64,000 nt of DNA from Sanguibacter keddieii (GTDB taxonomy: Bacteria > Actinomycetota > Actinomycetes > Actinomycetales > Actinomycetaceae), in the NCBI RefSeq assembly GCF_001064145.1, contig NZ_JVOJ01000029.1:1-64000 (forward strand), written 5' to 3'. Of this stretch, positions 56,706 through 64,000 are shown piece after piece. The translations under genes were made by a program, and so were the position numbers. Under the pieces are notes generated by a model. It had not been told where the DNA came from. It saw only the letters and a program-made list of their open reading frames with translations, and did no database searches. Positions within the stretch are counted from its first letter, which is position 1. Each line of letters begins with the position of its first letter.

Positions 56706-57638
56706 ATGGACTTGAAGCAATGCGGCCGCACCGGTCTCTACCTGTCGGCCATTGGCATCGGCACGCTCACCTGGGGCCGCGACACCGACGGTCCCGAAGC
56801 TCTCGACATGCTGCGCCGTTTCGTCGACGCGGGCGGCAACCTTGTGGAATGCTCCGCGTCCCATGGCGACGGAATGGCGGTCGACATCCTGTCCGAAGCC
56901 ATCTCATCTGTGGGTCGGCACCGCGTGGCGGTGGCGTGGCGCGGCGGCGTACGACGGGTGTCGGAAGGCGCGTGGGTGAGCGCCGCCGGGCGCGGCGATC
57001 TGCTGCGCAGCCTCGACGATGCCCTCGCACGGTTGGACACGGACTACGTGGACATGTGGATGGTCGAACCGCGCCCGGAAGTTCCCCTGGAGGAAACTCT
57101 CGAAGCAGCAAGCGCGGCCTACCGCTCTGGCCGTGCGCGCTACGTGGGCCTATCGCGGGCGACGCATTGGCAGCTTGCCGAGGCTGTCACGCGCGGCGTG
57201 GTTGGTGCTAGTGCTCCGATCTCGGTGGTGGAGTTCCCTTTCTCGCTCGCCGATACCTCGCGGGCAGCGACGGTTGTCGAGCTGAGTGAACACGGAGTCG
57301 GCGTCATCGCCGCATCCGCGCTGGCCGGCGGTGCCCTGACGGGCAAGTACCGCCACTCAACGCCTGCGGATTCACGCGCCGCTTCACCTCATCTCCGCCA
57401 TCTGGTGGAGGGATACCTGACGGGTTCTGCGCGCGCCGTGATTGAGGCCGCCACGCGCGCGGGTGCGGGACTGGAGCGCTCGACGGGCGACGTTGCACTT
57501 GCGTGGGTGCGTGATTATCCGGGAGTCACGAGTGCCCTCGTCGGCCCCCGCACGTTGCGCCAGTTGGAGACCCTGCTGGACTATACGGAGCCATTACCGG
57601 TGCCCATTCGGCAGGTGCTCTCCGAGGTGGCTCAGTAA
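56706..57638 (+). CDS. Aldo/keto reductase-fold protein with altered catalytic tetrad
   Basis: A 310-residue TIM-barrel protein of the aldo/keto reductase superfamily (LSAIGIGTLTWGRD start, GRARYVGLSRATHW, ALAWVRDYPGVTSALVGPRTLRQLE). The four catalytic positions are all changed: Asp is E48, Tyr is H53 (NLVECSASHGDG instead of the DTA-x-x-YG pattern), Lys is R79 (VAVAWRGG) and His is E121 (YVDMWMVEP). The NADPH-binding C-terminal part looks kept. It is probably not an active reductase. It follows the RecB gene by 4 bp; TAGGCT is six bases before the ATG and no ribosome binding site is seen. Confidence 0.85.
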   Translation: MDLKQCGRTGLYLSAIGIGTLTWGRDTDGPEALDMLRRFVDAGGNLVECSASHGDGMAVDILSEAISSVGRHRVAVAWRGGVRRVSEGAWVSAAGRGDLLRSLDDALARLDTDYVDMWMVEPRPEVPLEETLEAASAAYRSGRARYVGLSRATHWQLAEAVTRGVVGASAPISVVEFPFSLADTSRAATVVELSEHGVGVIAASALAGGALTGKYRHSTPADSRAASPHLRHLVEGYLTGSARAVIEAATRAGAGLERSTGDVALAWVRDYPGVTSALVGPRTLRQLETLLDYTEPLPVPIRQVLSEVAQ

Positions 57639-57674
57639 GGCACACTTCACGCGATCGCCATCATGCGCGTGCGT

Positions 57675-57722
57675 ATAGATGGGTGGGGCCCGAACCGTTT
57701 GGTTCGGGCCCCACCCATCTAT
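57675..57722. terminator. Bidirectional terminator hairpin
   Basis: A 22-bp perfect stem (57675-57696 with 57701-57722; arm starts ATAGATGGGTGGGG) and loop GTTT, between the convergent aldo/keto reductase-like gene and the acidic protein gene. It is the longest perfect stem in the window. Confidence 0.82.
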
Positions 57723-57740
57723 CACAGGCTGATAATCGAA

Positions 57741-58040
57741 TCAGTCGTCGACTTCGATGAAGTCGTCGTCCTCATCATCCTCGTCGCCGTCTTCCTCATC
57801 GTCATCATCCTCGTCGAAATCGTCATCGTCATCCTCGGAGTCATCGAGAATGTCGAACGGCAATTCCACGCCCAGCTGGGTGAAAAGAATGTCGTCGTAG
57901 GTGAAGAACGCGTCGCGCAGCGCAAGCTCAGCTGCTTCGAGCGCGGCGTCGTCGGCCTCGTCTCCATCGCGCGCGATGTCGAAGTGGTTTTCGAAAGCGT
58001 TAAGCAGGCGCGTCAGCGCGCGGCGGGCATCTCCAGTCAT
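57741..58040 (-). CDS. Small acidic protein with Asp/Glu-rich tail
   Basis: A 99-residue protein: an alpha-helical N-terminal half (TGDARRALTRLLNAFENHF..., LRDAFFTYDDILF) and a C-terminal third that is almost all Asp and Glu. Similar proteins in actinobacteria carry the misleading label primosomal protein; no function is established. The start may be the ATG at 58040 or at 58049. It is the last gene of its run, before the terminator at 57675. Confidence 0.72.
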   Translation of the reverse strand: MTGDARRALTRLLNAFENHFDIARDGDEADDAALEAAELALRDAFFTYDDILFTQLGVELPFDILDDSEDDDDDFDEDDDDEEDGDEDDEDDDFIEVDD

Positions 58041-58073
58041 GACAATCATTCTATCGTGAGACGGCGCACTTTA

Positions 58074-59171
58074 TCAGGGGAGGTTGAGCTGCGAACGGAT
58101 AACGGAGACCATCAGGTCCGTTCCCTTGATCTCTGCGGTCTGTTCACCACCGAGAATGCGGGTCTGGCCATCCGCGTCAAGCAGCTGCGACGCGCCCATG
58201 TTCGGACCGAGGGGCAGGATCACCCATTCCTTCGTCGGCTGGTAGATGGCGTCGGGCTTCTCCCCTTCGATCTGCGCGGTGATGTTCGCGATCACGACGC
58301 GGGCCTGCTGGCGCGCGGCATCGGCACGCTTCGATTCACGCACATCGGTGAGGTCACCAACAGCGTAGACGTTCGGGTGATCCACGACCTGCATGGTGCC
58401 ATCGACACGGATGGTGCCGTTCGGGTTCATGACAGACTCGTAGTCGCTGCCGATCAGGAAGCCGGTGTTGGCGCGAGCGCCGTAGCACTGGAACCACAGG
58501 TCGGCCTCGATGACGTCACCGTTCTTGGTTTCGACCATGAAGTGTCCGAGGTCGCCGACGTTCTGCGGGGGCAGGTAGGCCAGCTCTGATCCGCTCACGA
58601 CGCGCACGCCGAGGGTGGCCAGCTGCTCGCTGATCTCGTTGCGCAGCGCATCGGTGTATCCGGGGGTGCCCAGGATCTGATCTGAGGCCTCGACGATCGT
58701 GATGTCCAGGCCCGGGAAGGCGTTGGCGAGCTCGCCGGTCAGCTCAATGCCGACGGTGCCACCGCCAACAATCATGACCGAGCGGGCACGACCGAGGTTC
58801 TCGTGCAGCTGCTCGAGGCGGGCCTTGGCCACGGAGGAGCGGTAGGAGGAGTACTTCGCGGGGAACGGATAGGTCGATCCGGTCGCAAACACGACGTAGT
58901 CGGCCTCGATCGGGTCGTGGCCGAAGACGTGAACGGTCGTGCCGTCAACACGCGAGACGGTGCCGCGCACGACCTCGCCGCGGTGCAGCAGGTTCGTGTA
59001 GGGCATGAAGATCGCGTGTTCCCACACGGTGTCGACCGCGGCACGCAGCGCGGCTGCGTGGTGGACGAACTGGTCCTTCTGTTCGATGAGAACAACGTCC
59101 GCGAGGGGGTCCAGCCCCTTTGCGACCGTGACGCCTCCGTAACCTCCGCCGATGACTGCGACGCGTGCCAT
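58074..59171 (-). CDS. NAD(P)H-dependent FAD oxidoreductase, NDH-2/AIF-like
   Basis: A 365-residue flavoprotein with the FAD-binding VAVIGGGYGGVTVAKGL at the N-terminus, an internal NAD(P)H site SVMIVGGGTVGIELTGELA and the second FAD motif VYAVGDLTD. It resembles type II NADH dehydrogenases and AIFM2/FSP1, enzymes that pass electrons from NAD(P)H to quinones. It has no membrane helix, so it would attach at the membrane surface if it acts on quinone. Single-gene unit between the MazG-like and acidic protein genes. Confidence 0.85.
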   Translation of the reverse strand: MARVAVIGGGYGGVTVAKGLDPLADVVLIEQKDQFVHHAAALRAAVDTVWEHAIFMPYTNLLHRGEVVRGTVSRVDGTTVHVFGHDPIEADYVVFATGSTYPFPAKYSSYRSSVAKARLEQLHENLGRARSVMIVGGGTVGIELTGELANAFPGLDITIVEASDQILGTPGYTDALRNEISEQLATLGVRVVSGSELAYLPPQNVGDLGHFMVETKNGDVIEADLWFQCYGARANTGFLIGSDYESVMNPNGTIRVDGTMQVVDHPNVYAVGDLTDVRESKRADAARQQARVVIANITAQIEGEKPDAIYQPTKEWVILPLGPNMGASQLLDADGQTRILGGEQTAEIKGTDLMVSVIRSQLNLP

Positions 59172-59242
59172 GTCTTTCCTCCTTATGAGTGGGCCGCGTC
59201 TATTGTGTCACCTGGCGGGCACGAATGCGCGTGCTAGGGACC

Positions 59243-59755
59243 TTAGTCCGCGTCGTTAGTGTTCTCCCCTGTCTCCAGGCCGAGGCCGCGGGCAATATTG
59301 GGCGCAAAGAAGTTGGGACCCTTGAGGACCTTTCCATCCTCGCGCAGCTTGACGGAGCCGTCGGGCATGAGCTTGGAAAGGTTCGAGGCCTGGACCTCAG
59401 CGAGCACAGAATCGAGGTCCATACCGGACTCAATCGCCATGCCGTAGATGACGTAGATGAGGTCGGCAAGGGCATCCGCAGCCTCGATGACATCGCGCTC
59501 GCCATCGTCCGCCGCGACCGCCTCGGCGGTAGCCGCCTCAATGATCGCGCGGGCGCGCGTACCATACACCGCCCCCATGAGTTCAGCGAACTCTTCGGCG
59601 ATGAGGCTCATGCGCAATCCGAGGCGCTCGTAGGACAGCGTCGGATCATCGAAAGATCGAATCGGAACCGAGTACGTGCGGTGGAACTCCTGAACGAGTT
59701 CCATCGGGCTGGGAGCGCCCTGCGCGGACGAGGTGGGGGTGTTCTTCTCGCTCAT
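59243..59755 (-). CDS. MazG-like/phosphoribosyl-ATP pyrophosphohydrolase-like protein
   Basis: A 170-residue all-alpha NTP pyrophosphatase-family protein. The signature EE-xx-E (SLIAEEFAELMGAVYG) and DVIEAADALADLIYVIYG (ExxD) for Mg binding are present. Family members hydrolyse nucleoside triphosphates or phosphoribosyl-ATP; there is no his operon here, so a housecleaning role is likelier. The ATG at 59755 overlaps the upstream gene's stop and has GAAAGGA upstream. Confidence 0.8.
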   Translation of the reverse strand: MSEKNTPTSSAQGAPSPMELVQEFHRTYSVPIRSFDDPTLSYERLGLRMSLIAEEFAELMGAVYGTRARAIIEAATAEAVAADDGERDVIEAADALADLIYVIYGMAIESGMDLDSVLAEVQASNLSKLMPDGSVKLREDGKVLKGPNFFAPNIARGLGLETGENTNDAD

Positions 59756-60435
59756 GCGTGATCCTTTCGAGACTGTTCCCAGGCCGTGGCCAGGATGTTC
59801 GTAAATGCGGTGATCGTTTGATGTCCGTCGACGAGGAACTGCGCGTCGAAAACGTACGTCGGGACGGCGGTGACACCCATGTGCATCGCCACCTGGAAGT
59901 CCGAATAGACGCGGGAGGCCCATTCCTCGTCGCCCAAGGCGTCGCCAGCAAGTTCCGGTGGCATGCCGATGTCCTGGGCGCACCCGATGAGCACCTCGGG
60001 ATGAGAGATGTCCAGGCCCATCTCGAAGTGCGCGCGCATGATGGCCTCGGCGACCTTCAGCTGCAGCGAGGAGGGGCCTGCCACCGTATCGGAATCAATA
60101 TCCGCATCGTGCGCAGCCGCGATGACGCGGTGTGCGCGCGATGTCGGAGCGATGATGAGCTTATCGAAGTCGAAGCGAATCCCCTCGCGCGCACCGAGTG
60201 CCTGCATCCGTTCGTCAGATTCGTGTACTTCTTCGAGCGTCGCGGCACCGGATTCCACGAGGGCCACGACGCGGGGCTTGTCCACTGGGCCGTCAAGTTC
60301 CGGGTCGAGAAGGAAGGCGTGCAGGTAGACCTCGACCTCGTCACGATACTTGAATTCCTCGAGGGCTACGCGCAGGTGCCTCAGCCCGAGATAGCTCCAC
60401 GGGTCGCAGGTGTCGAGCCACATGTCGATACGCAC
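59752..60435 (-). CDS. DsbA-fold (FrnE-like) protein without CxxC
   Basis: A 227-residue cytoplasmic thioredoxin-fold protein of the FrnE/polyketide-isomerase type: an N-terminal strand, a helical insert and the cis-Pro region GVTAVPTYVFD. The active site, normally CPWC, reads DPWS preceded by a lone Cys (TCDPWSY). It cannot be a normal dithiol oxidase; it may have another substrate or be a one-cysteine isomerase. No signal peptide is present. Confidence 0.82.
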   Translation of the reverse strand: MRIDMWLDTCDPWSYLGLRHLRVALEEFKYRDEVEVYLHAFLLDPELDGPVDKPRVVALVESGAATLEEVHESDERMQALGAREGIRFDFDKLIIAPTSRAHRVIAAAHDADIDSDTVAGPSSLQLKVAEAIMRAHFEMGLDISHPEVLIGCAQDIGMPPELAGDALGDEEWASRVYSDFQVAMHMGVTAVPTYVFDAQFLVDGHQTITAFTNILATAWEQSRKDHA

Positions 60436-60463
60436 GATGCCTCCTCACGATTGATATGGAAAA

Positions 60464-60487
60464 CCCCGGAGCCTTTCGGCTCCGGGG
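60464..60487 (-). terminator. Rho-independent terminator after tRNA-Leu
   Basis: A 10-bp perfect stem (CCCCGGAGCC with its complement), loop of four, followed on the minus strand by TTTT. It lies just beyond the tRNA 3' end. Confidence 0.9.
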
Positions 60488-60494
60488 CATCTCG

Positions 60495-60581
60495 TGCGCG
60501 GAGGGGGACTTGAACCCCCACCCTCGTAAAATGAGGACTAGCACCTCAAGCTAGCGCGTCTGCCTATTCCGCCACCCGCGC
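60495..60581 (-). tRNA. tRNA-Leu (anticodon GAG)
   Basis: An 87-nt cloverleaf with a long variable arm, as expected for leucine. Acceptor stem GCGCGGG/TCCGCGC (last pair G-T), anticodon loop TTGAGGT (anticodon GAG), T-arm GGGGGTTCAAGTCCCCC. The 3' CCA is not encoded, usual in actinobacteria. It reads CUC and CUU codons. Confidence 0.97.
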
Positions 60582-60659
60582 AGGTGAGCGATGCGAACCG
60601 TTGCGATCCGCAAGCGAGTAGAAGCTTAACACGATGTCAGCGACATGCGCCAATCGAAA

Positions 60660-61148
60660 CTAGGAGTCTTTTTCGCCGCCGCGCAGACGCGAGTCGAGAG
60701 TCGAGAAAACCTTGACAATAGAATCAATATCGGTTTCAGTCATGCCGTCCAGAAGGTACTCGCTGACGGTCTGCTGATGCAGTTCTGTGGCAGCAAGCAC
60801 AGTTTCGATTCCCTGGGTGGTGAGACACGCGTCGTAACCGCGGCGATCAACAGCGGACGGAATGCGCTCCACCCACCCGTCGCGCGACAGATTCGAGACG
60901 AGGTAGGTGACGCGCGACGGAGAATAAACGATGCGGTCAGCCAGCTCGCCCATGCGCAGACGATGGCCCGGCGCCTCCCAGAGGGCCAACAGGATGTTGT
61001 AGTCGGGCATGGAAACCCCGTAGGTGCGCTTGAGGCGCGTTTCGAGAATGCCCTGCAGGCGCCCGGATGCCTCGAAGAAGACTCGCCATGCGGCAGCGCG
61101 CGCACTATTGGCCTGAACGATTGGCGTCAGTCGTGCTCGTGATTCCAT
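60660..61148 (-). CDS. MarR-family transcriptional regulator
   Basis: A 162-residue winged-helix regulator: MPDYNILLALWEAPGHRLRMGELADRI, then SRVTYLVSNLSRDGWVERIPSAVDRRGYDACLT (wing), flanked by dimer helices. The ATG at 61148 follows GAGGAGG; further upstream starts run into the next gene. It is divergent from the HAD phosphatase gene 52-88 bp away, which it may control. Ligand unknown. Confidence 0.88.
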   Translation of the reverse strand: MESRARLTPIVQANSARAAAWRVFFEASGRLQGILETRLKRTYGVSMPDYNILLALWEAPGHRLRMGELADRIVYSPSRVTYLVSNLSRDGWVERIPSAVDRRGYDACLTTQGIETVLAATELHQQTVSEYLLDGMTETDIDSIVKVFSTLDSRLRGGEKDS

Positions 61149-61236
61149 GTCTCCCTCCTCGTGGTCGTGTCGGATGCTCCTCTCGGGATAATAGGGCATA
61201 GTGACTAAGAAAGCACCAACAACGCGGGGGAGCCAC

Positions 61237-61914
61237 GTGTTTTTATCCATTTCTGCTGTCCTTTTTGACGTCGACGGAACGATTGTTGATTCCGCTCCTG
61301 CCGTCATGAGCGCATTTCGTGGCGCGCTGTCAGACTATGATCTGCCGATCCCCGATGACCAGCGGCTTCGCACGTATGTCGGCCCGCCGCTGTGGTACTC
61401 CTTCGGCGACCTGGGGTACGAGGGTGAGCTCCTGGCCAACCTCGTGAGCGGCTACCGTGCGCGATACCAAGCTCACTTTCTTGATCCCGAGCCGTTTCCC
61501 GGGGTCATTGATCTGCTCCATGAGCTTCACGATGCGGGTGTCCCGCTGGCGACCGCAACCTCGAAGCAAGCGCCGATGGCTCTGGCTCAGATGTCACACC
61601 TCGGCCTGTCCAGCGTTTTCGATGTGATCGCCGGCGCTACCCCTGATCCGGCATCGAGCAAAGCAACCGTCATTCACGAGGCCCTGACGCGCTTGGAGGA
61701 GCGCGGCGCCGACATCTCCTGTCCCGTCATCGTCGGCGACTCGATCTGGGACGTTCGCGGCGCCAAGGAGGCCGGCATTCCGGTAATCGGCGTTGGATGG
61801 GGCTACGCAACTGACGACGGCCTGGACGACGCGGACGCCGTGTGCGAGACGGTCGAAGACCTGCGCGCCTACCTCCTGGATGGCGTGGCGAAGCACGCGC
61901 AGAGCGCTCGTTAG
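61237..61914 (+). CDS. HAD-superfamily phosphatase (Gph-like)
   Basis: A 225-residue hydrolase with the HAD motifs AVLFDVDGTIVDS (nucleophile Asp), ATSKQ (motif II), the Lys in SSKATVI and VIVGDSIWDVRGAKEAG (motif IV). Similar to phosphoglycolate and small-sugar phosphatases. The GTG at 61237 has GGGGGAG upstream; an in-frame GTG at 61201 lies eight bases after GATAAT and may be the start of a leaderless form. It converges with dnaE2, overlapping its stop by 3 bp. Confidence 0.9.
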   Translation: MFLSISAVLFDVDGTIVDSAPAVMSAFRGALSDYDLPIPDDQRLRTYVGPPLWYSFGDLGYEGELLANLVSGYRARYQAHFLDPEPFPGVIDLLHELHDAGVPLATATSKQAPMALAQMSHLGLSSVFDVIAGATPDPASSKATVIHEALTRLEERGADISCPVIVGDSIWDVRGAKEAGIPVIGVGWGYATDDGLDDADAVCETVEDLRAYLLDGVAKHAQSAR

Positions 61915-64000
61915 CGAAAGTCTCGGGAACGCACGTTGATGGGCAGGTCGACGGGAGCAATCCGGAAAGCTTGCACGTTGATCGCACCATCGCCCCATTC
62001 GAGCGTCCCGCGAACGAGGAGCGCGTTCGACTCCAGGCAGACGCGTCGAAACTTCTTCCACGCGCCCACCGACACGGAGACATTGACGAAACCCGTCTCG
62101 TCCTCAAGCGAGAGGAACGTGATCCCTCCGCCCGTGTGCGGGCGCTGTCGATGGGTGACGACTCCGGCGACGTCGACGATGCATCCGGCCAGGTGCTGAC
62201 CCAGCTCGCCGGCCCGGAGGGCGCTAGCGGGCAGCGATTCGCGCACGTAGCTGAAAGGGTGCTCCCCCGGGGTCAGACCCGTCGCGGCGACATCCGATTG
62301 CATGAGTTCCGCCTCCGATAGCGAGGGTAAGTCGGGCACGCGCGAGCCCACCTCCGTGCCCGGAAGAAACGGCTGCCAGTGACCGCCCCAAGCCTGTGGC
62401 TGCGCGAGCGCTCCTGCGGCCCACGCTCCCTCTCGCCTGCCCACCCCTAGGCACTCGAGGGCACCGGCCATCGCGAGCTTTTCCATGGCAGAGGCGCTCA
62501 CGTGGGCTCGGCGCGCGAGGTCCGCCTGACTCGTAAACGCTCCCTGGTGCCTGGCTTCGACGATGCGCTCGGCGGCCGCACCCAGGCCTCGTACCTGATT
62601 CAGGCCGATACGCACCGCGAGGTCATTATCAACGTCGAGGGGAACGGTGCCGCGCGAGGGCAAAGACTCCGGACGCCCCGGGCTGTAGGACTCCCCCGAC
62701 TCGTCCTCGCTCACGCGTTGCACGCTCGCGTCGACGAGCGAATCGTTGACCGACGGACCGACCACACGCACACCGTGTCTGCGGGCGTCCTGCACGAGTG
62801 TCGCGGGAGAATAGAAGCCCATCGGCTGGGAGGCCAGGATCGCGGCATAAAAGTGCTCAGGGGCGTGCACTTTCAGCCAGGACGAGGCGTACACGATGTG
62901 TGCAAACGAAAATGAATGAGACTCCGGGAATCCGAAGTCTGCAAAGCCCTTGAGCTGTTCGAAGATGCGCTCGCGCGTGGGCGCATCGATCCCTCGCTCT
63001 TTCATGCCGGCCATCAGGTCCCCTTTCAGGGCCTCCATGCGCTCCGGGCTGCGCTTTGCCCCCATCGCGCGACGCAGCTGATCGGCACGCGCTCCCGACA
63101 AGCCCGCCGCGTCTGTCGCGATACGCATGAGCTGCTCCTGAAAGAGGGGGACACCGAGCGTCTGGCGCAGAGCGGGCTCAAGAAGCGGGTGCAGATAGGT
63201 GACCTCCTCGCGTCCCGAGCGTCGCCGCAGATAGGGATTGACTGAGCGCCCCTGGATCGGCCCCGGTCGGATCAGAGCGACCTCCACGACAATGTCGTAG
63301 AAGCAGCGCGGTTTGAGCCTGGGCAGAGTGTTCATTTGCGCGCGCGACTCCACCTGAAAGACGCCAACCGTGTCGGCCGCGCACAGCAGGTCGTAGACCC
63401 TCGGATCCTCCTCCGGCAGTGTGTGCAGCCCCAGGGGCTGACCCTCGCGCCCGCGCACGACGCGTGACGCCCAGCCACGCAGCTGATTCGAGGCCTCCCC
63501 CGCACATGCGCGGCCCGCCTGGAGCTCATCGAAAGCGACGCGCAACGCCGTCAGCATGCCGAGCGACAGTAGGTCAAACTTCACGAGGCCGGCGTCCGCG
63601 CAGTCTTCCTTGTCCCACTGGAGGACGGTGCGCCCGGGCATCGCGGCCCAGCCGACCGGGCAGATGCGCGACACCGGCTGATCGGTGAGCACCATGCCTC
63701 CCGAGTGAATCCCCATGTGCCGGGGAAGACGCGAAAGCGCGCGGGCCGCATCCCCAACGAGGGGTGGCACTTCTCCCCTGCCCTGGGACCAGGCTGTGGC
63801 CGTGCCAGTCGGGTATCCGAGGGCACGCGCAGCGTCGCGGATCGCTGAGCGCGGGCGGTACGTGATGACGTTCGCGACCTGGGCCGCGCGATCCCTCCCA
63901 AACGTGTCGTAGACGTACTGGATGACATCTTCGCGGCGGCAGGCTTCGATGTCGACGTCGATATCCGGCGGCCCCGAGCGCGCATCTGATAGAAATCGCT
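61911..64000 (-). CDS. dnaE2: Error-prone DNA polymerase DnaE2 (ImuC), 5' end outside window
   Basis: C-terminal two-thirds of a DNA polymerase III alpha-type enzyme; the frame runs off the right edge. The catalytic segment GPPDIDVDIE with the paired Asp residues is close to the edge, followed by RREDVIQYVYDTFGRDRAAQVANVITYRPRSAIRD, HMGIHSGGMVLTD and WDKEDCADAGLVKFDLLSLGML, all typical of DnaE2. The C-terminus ends with an OB-fold. In actinobacteria DnaE2 works with ImuA' and ImuB in damage-induced mutagenesis; those genes would lie further right. Confidence 0.93.
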   Translation of the reverse strand, partial: RFLSDARSGPPDIDVDIEACRREDVIQYVYDTFGRDRAAQVANVITYRPRSAIRDAARALGYPTGTATAWSQGRGEVPPLVGDAARALSRLPRHMGIHSGGMVLTDQPVSRICPVGWAAMPGRTVLQWDKEDCADAGLVKFDLLSLGMLTALRVAFDELQAGRACAGEASNQLRGWASRVVRGREGQPLGLHTLPEEDPRVYDLLCAADTVGVFQVESRAQMNTLPRLKPRCFYDIVVEVALIRPGPIQGRSVNPYLRRRSGREEVTYLHPLLEPALRQTLGVPLFQEQLMRIATDAAGLSGARADQLRRAMGAKRSPERMEALKGDLMAGMKERGIDAPTRERIFEQLKGFADFGFPESHSFSFAHIVYASSWLKVHAPEHFYAAILASQPMGFYSPATLVQDARRHGVRVVGPSVNDSLVDASVQRVSEDESGESYSPGRPESLPSRGTVPLDVDNDLAVRIGLNQVRGLGAAAERIVEARHQGAFTSQADLARRAHVSASAMEKLAMAGALECLGVGRREGAWAAGALAQPQAWGGHWQPFLPGTEVGSRVPDLPSLSEAELMQSDVAATGLTPGEHPFSYVRESLPASALRAGELGQHLAGCIVDVAGVVTHRQRPHTGGGITFLSLEDETGFVNVSVSVGAWKKFRRVCLESNALLVRGTLEWGDGAINVQAFRIAPVDLPINVRSRDFR

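Noticed and set aside
63581-63985. Separate minus-strand ORF of 134 codons near the right edge
   Set aside because: It is in another frame; the dnaE2 frame itself runs on to the edge with conserved polymerase motifs.

Overview
The window is high-GC actinobacterial chromosome, most likely from the Actinomycetaceae (Actinomyces/Schaalia-like). Clade markers are RbpA, the Pup/PafA/Dop/ARC pupylation genes, mIHF, PafBC, the small basic protein/GarA/MerR cluster, many ATGA-type gene overlaps and GTG/TTG starts. The family placement is an inference from gene content and order; no 16S gene is present.

Layout. 1-1385: an intact IS256-group (IS1249-like) insertion sequence ending at the window edge. 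1386-1832: no convincing gene, but a strong hairpin and the out-of-frame tail of a DUF421 gene. 1833-7257 (minus): DUF421, PH-domain protein, DNA glycosylase Tag, GTPase Der, MurE. 7329-13867 (plus): aminopeptidase N, then DUF881, small basic protein, DUF881, GarA, FtsR-like MerR and a second MerR, an order matching the mycobacterial Rv1823-Rv1830 region but without gcvH or Rv1829. 13950-16241 (minus): short Hsp70 and a PAP2 enzyme. 16405: rbpA, convergent with 16767-23836 (minus): ppm1, lnt, helY, pafC, pafB. 23886-25902: an FMN riboswitch driving a permease and a lipoprotein, best read as a RibXY riboflavin importer. 26019-43724 (minus): one long near-continuous run whose order of transcription is pyrR, pyrB, pyrC, carA, carB, pyrF, mihF, gmk, rpoZ, coaBC, metK, VKOR, priA, fmt, rsmB, rpe. 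44082: a DUF2249 gene behind a double CsoR/CstR-like operator. 44452-55767 (minus): trmI, arc, dop, pup, pafA, FKBP, aroC, aroK, aroB, a degenerate aroK-like gene, efp, nusB. 55847-57638 (plus): RecB-family nuclease and an aldo/keto-reductase-fold protein. 57741-60581 (minus): acidic protein, NDH-2/AIF-like flavoprotein, MazG-like protein, DsbA-fold protein, tRNA-Leu(GAG). 60660-64000: MarR regulator, HAD phosphatase and the C-terminal part of dnaE2.

Most genes are housekeeping: pyrimidine and chorismate synthesis, translation start and elongation factors, lipoprotein maturation, tRNA/rRNA modification. The points of interest are: an FMN-riboswitch-controlled transporter sitting where other actinobacteria keep riboflavin synthesis genes next to rpe; a complete pupylation set with no 20S proteasome genes between pup and pafA and an ARC ATPase without the C-terminal proteasome-docking tail; an aldo/keto-reductase fold in which all four catalytic residues are replaced; a second, degenerate shikimate kinase in the aro operon; a Tag glycosylase missing all four zinc ligands; a paired CsoR-family-like operator ahead of DUF2249; and a PyrR-binding loop that overlaps the pyrR ribosome binding site. 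Several genes lack a ribosome binding site and start 6-7 nt after a TANNNT hexamer, suggesting leaderless mRNAs.
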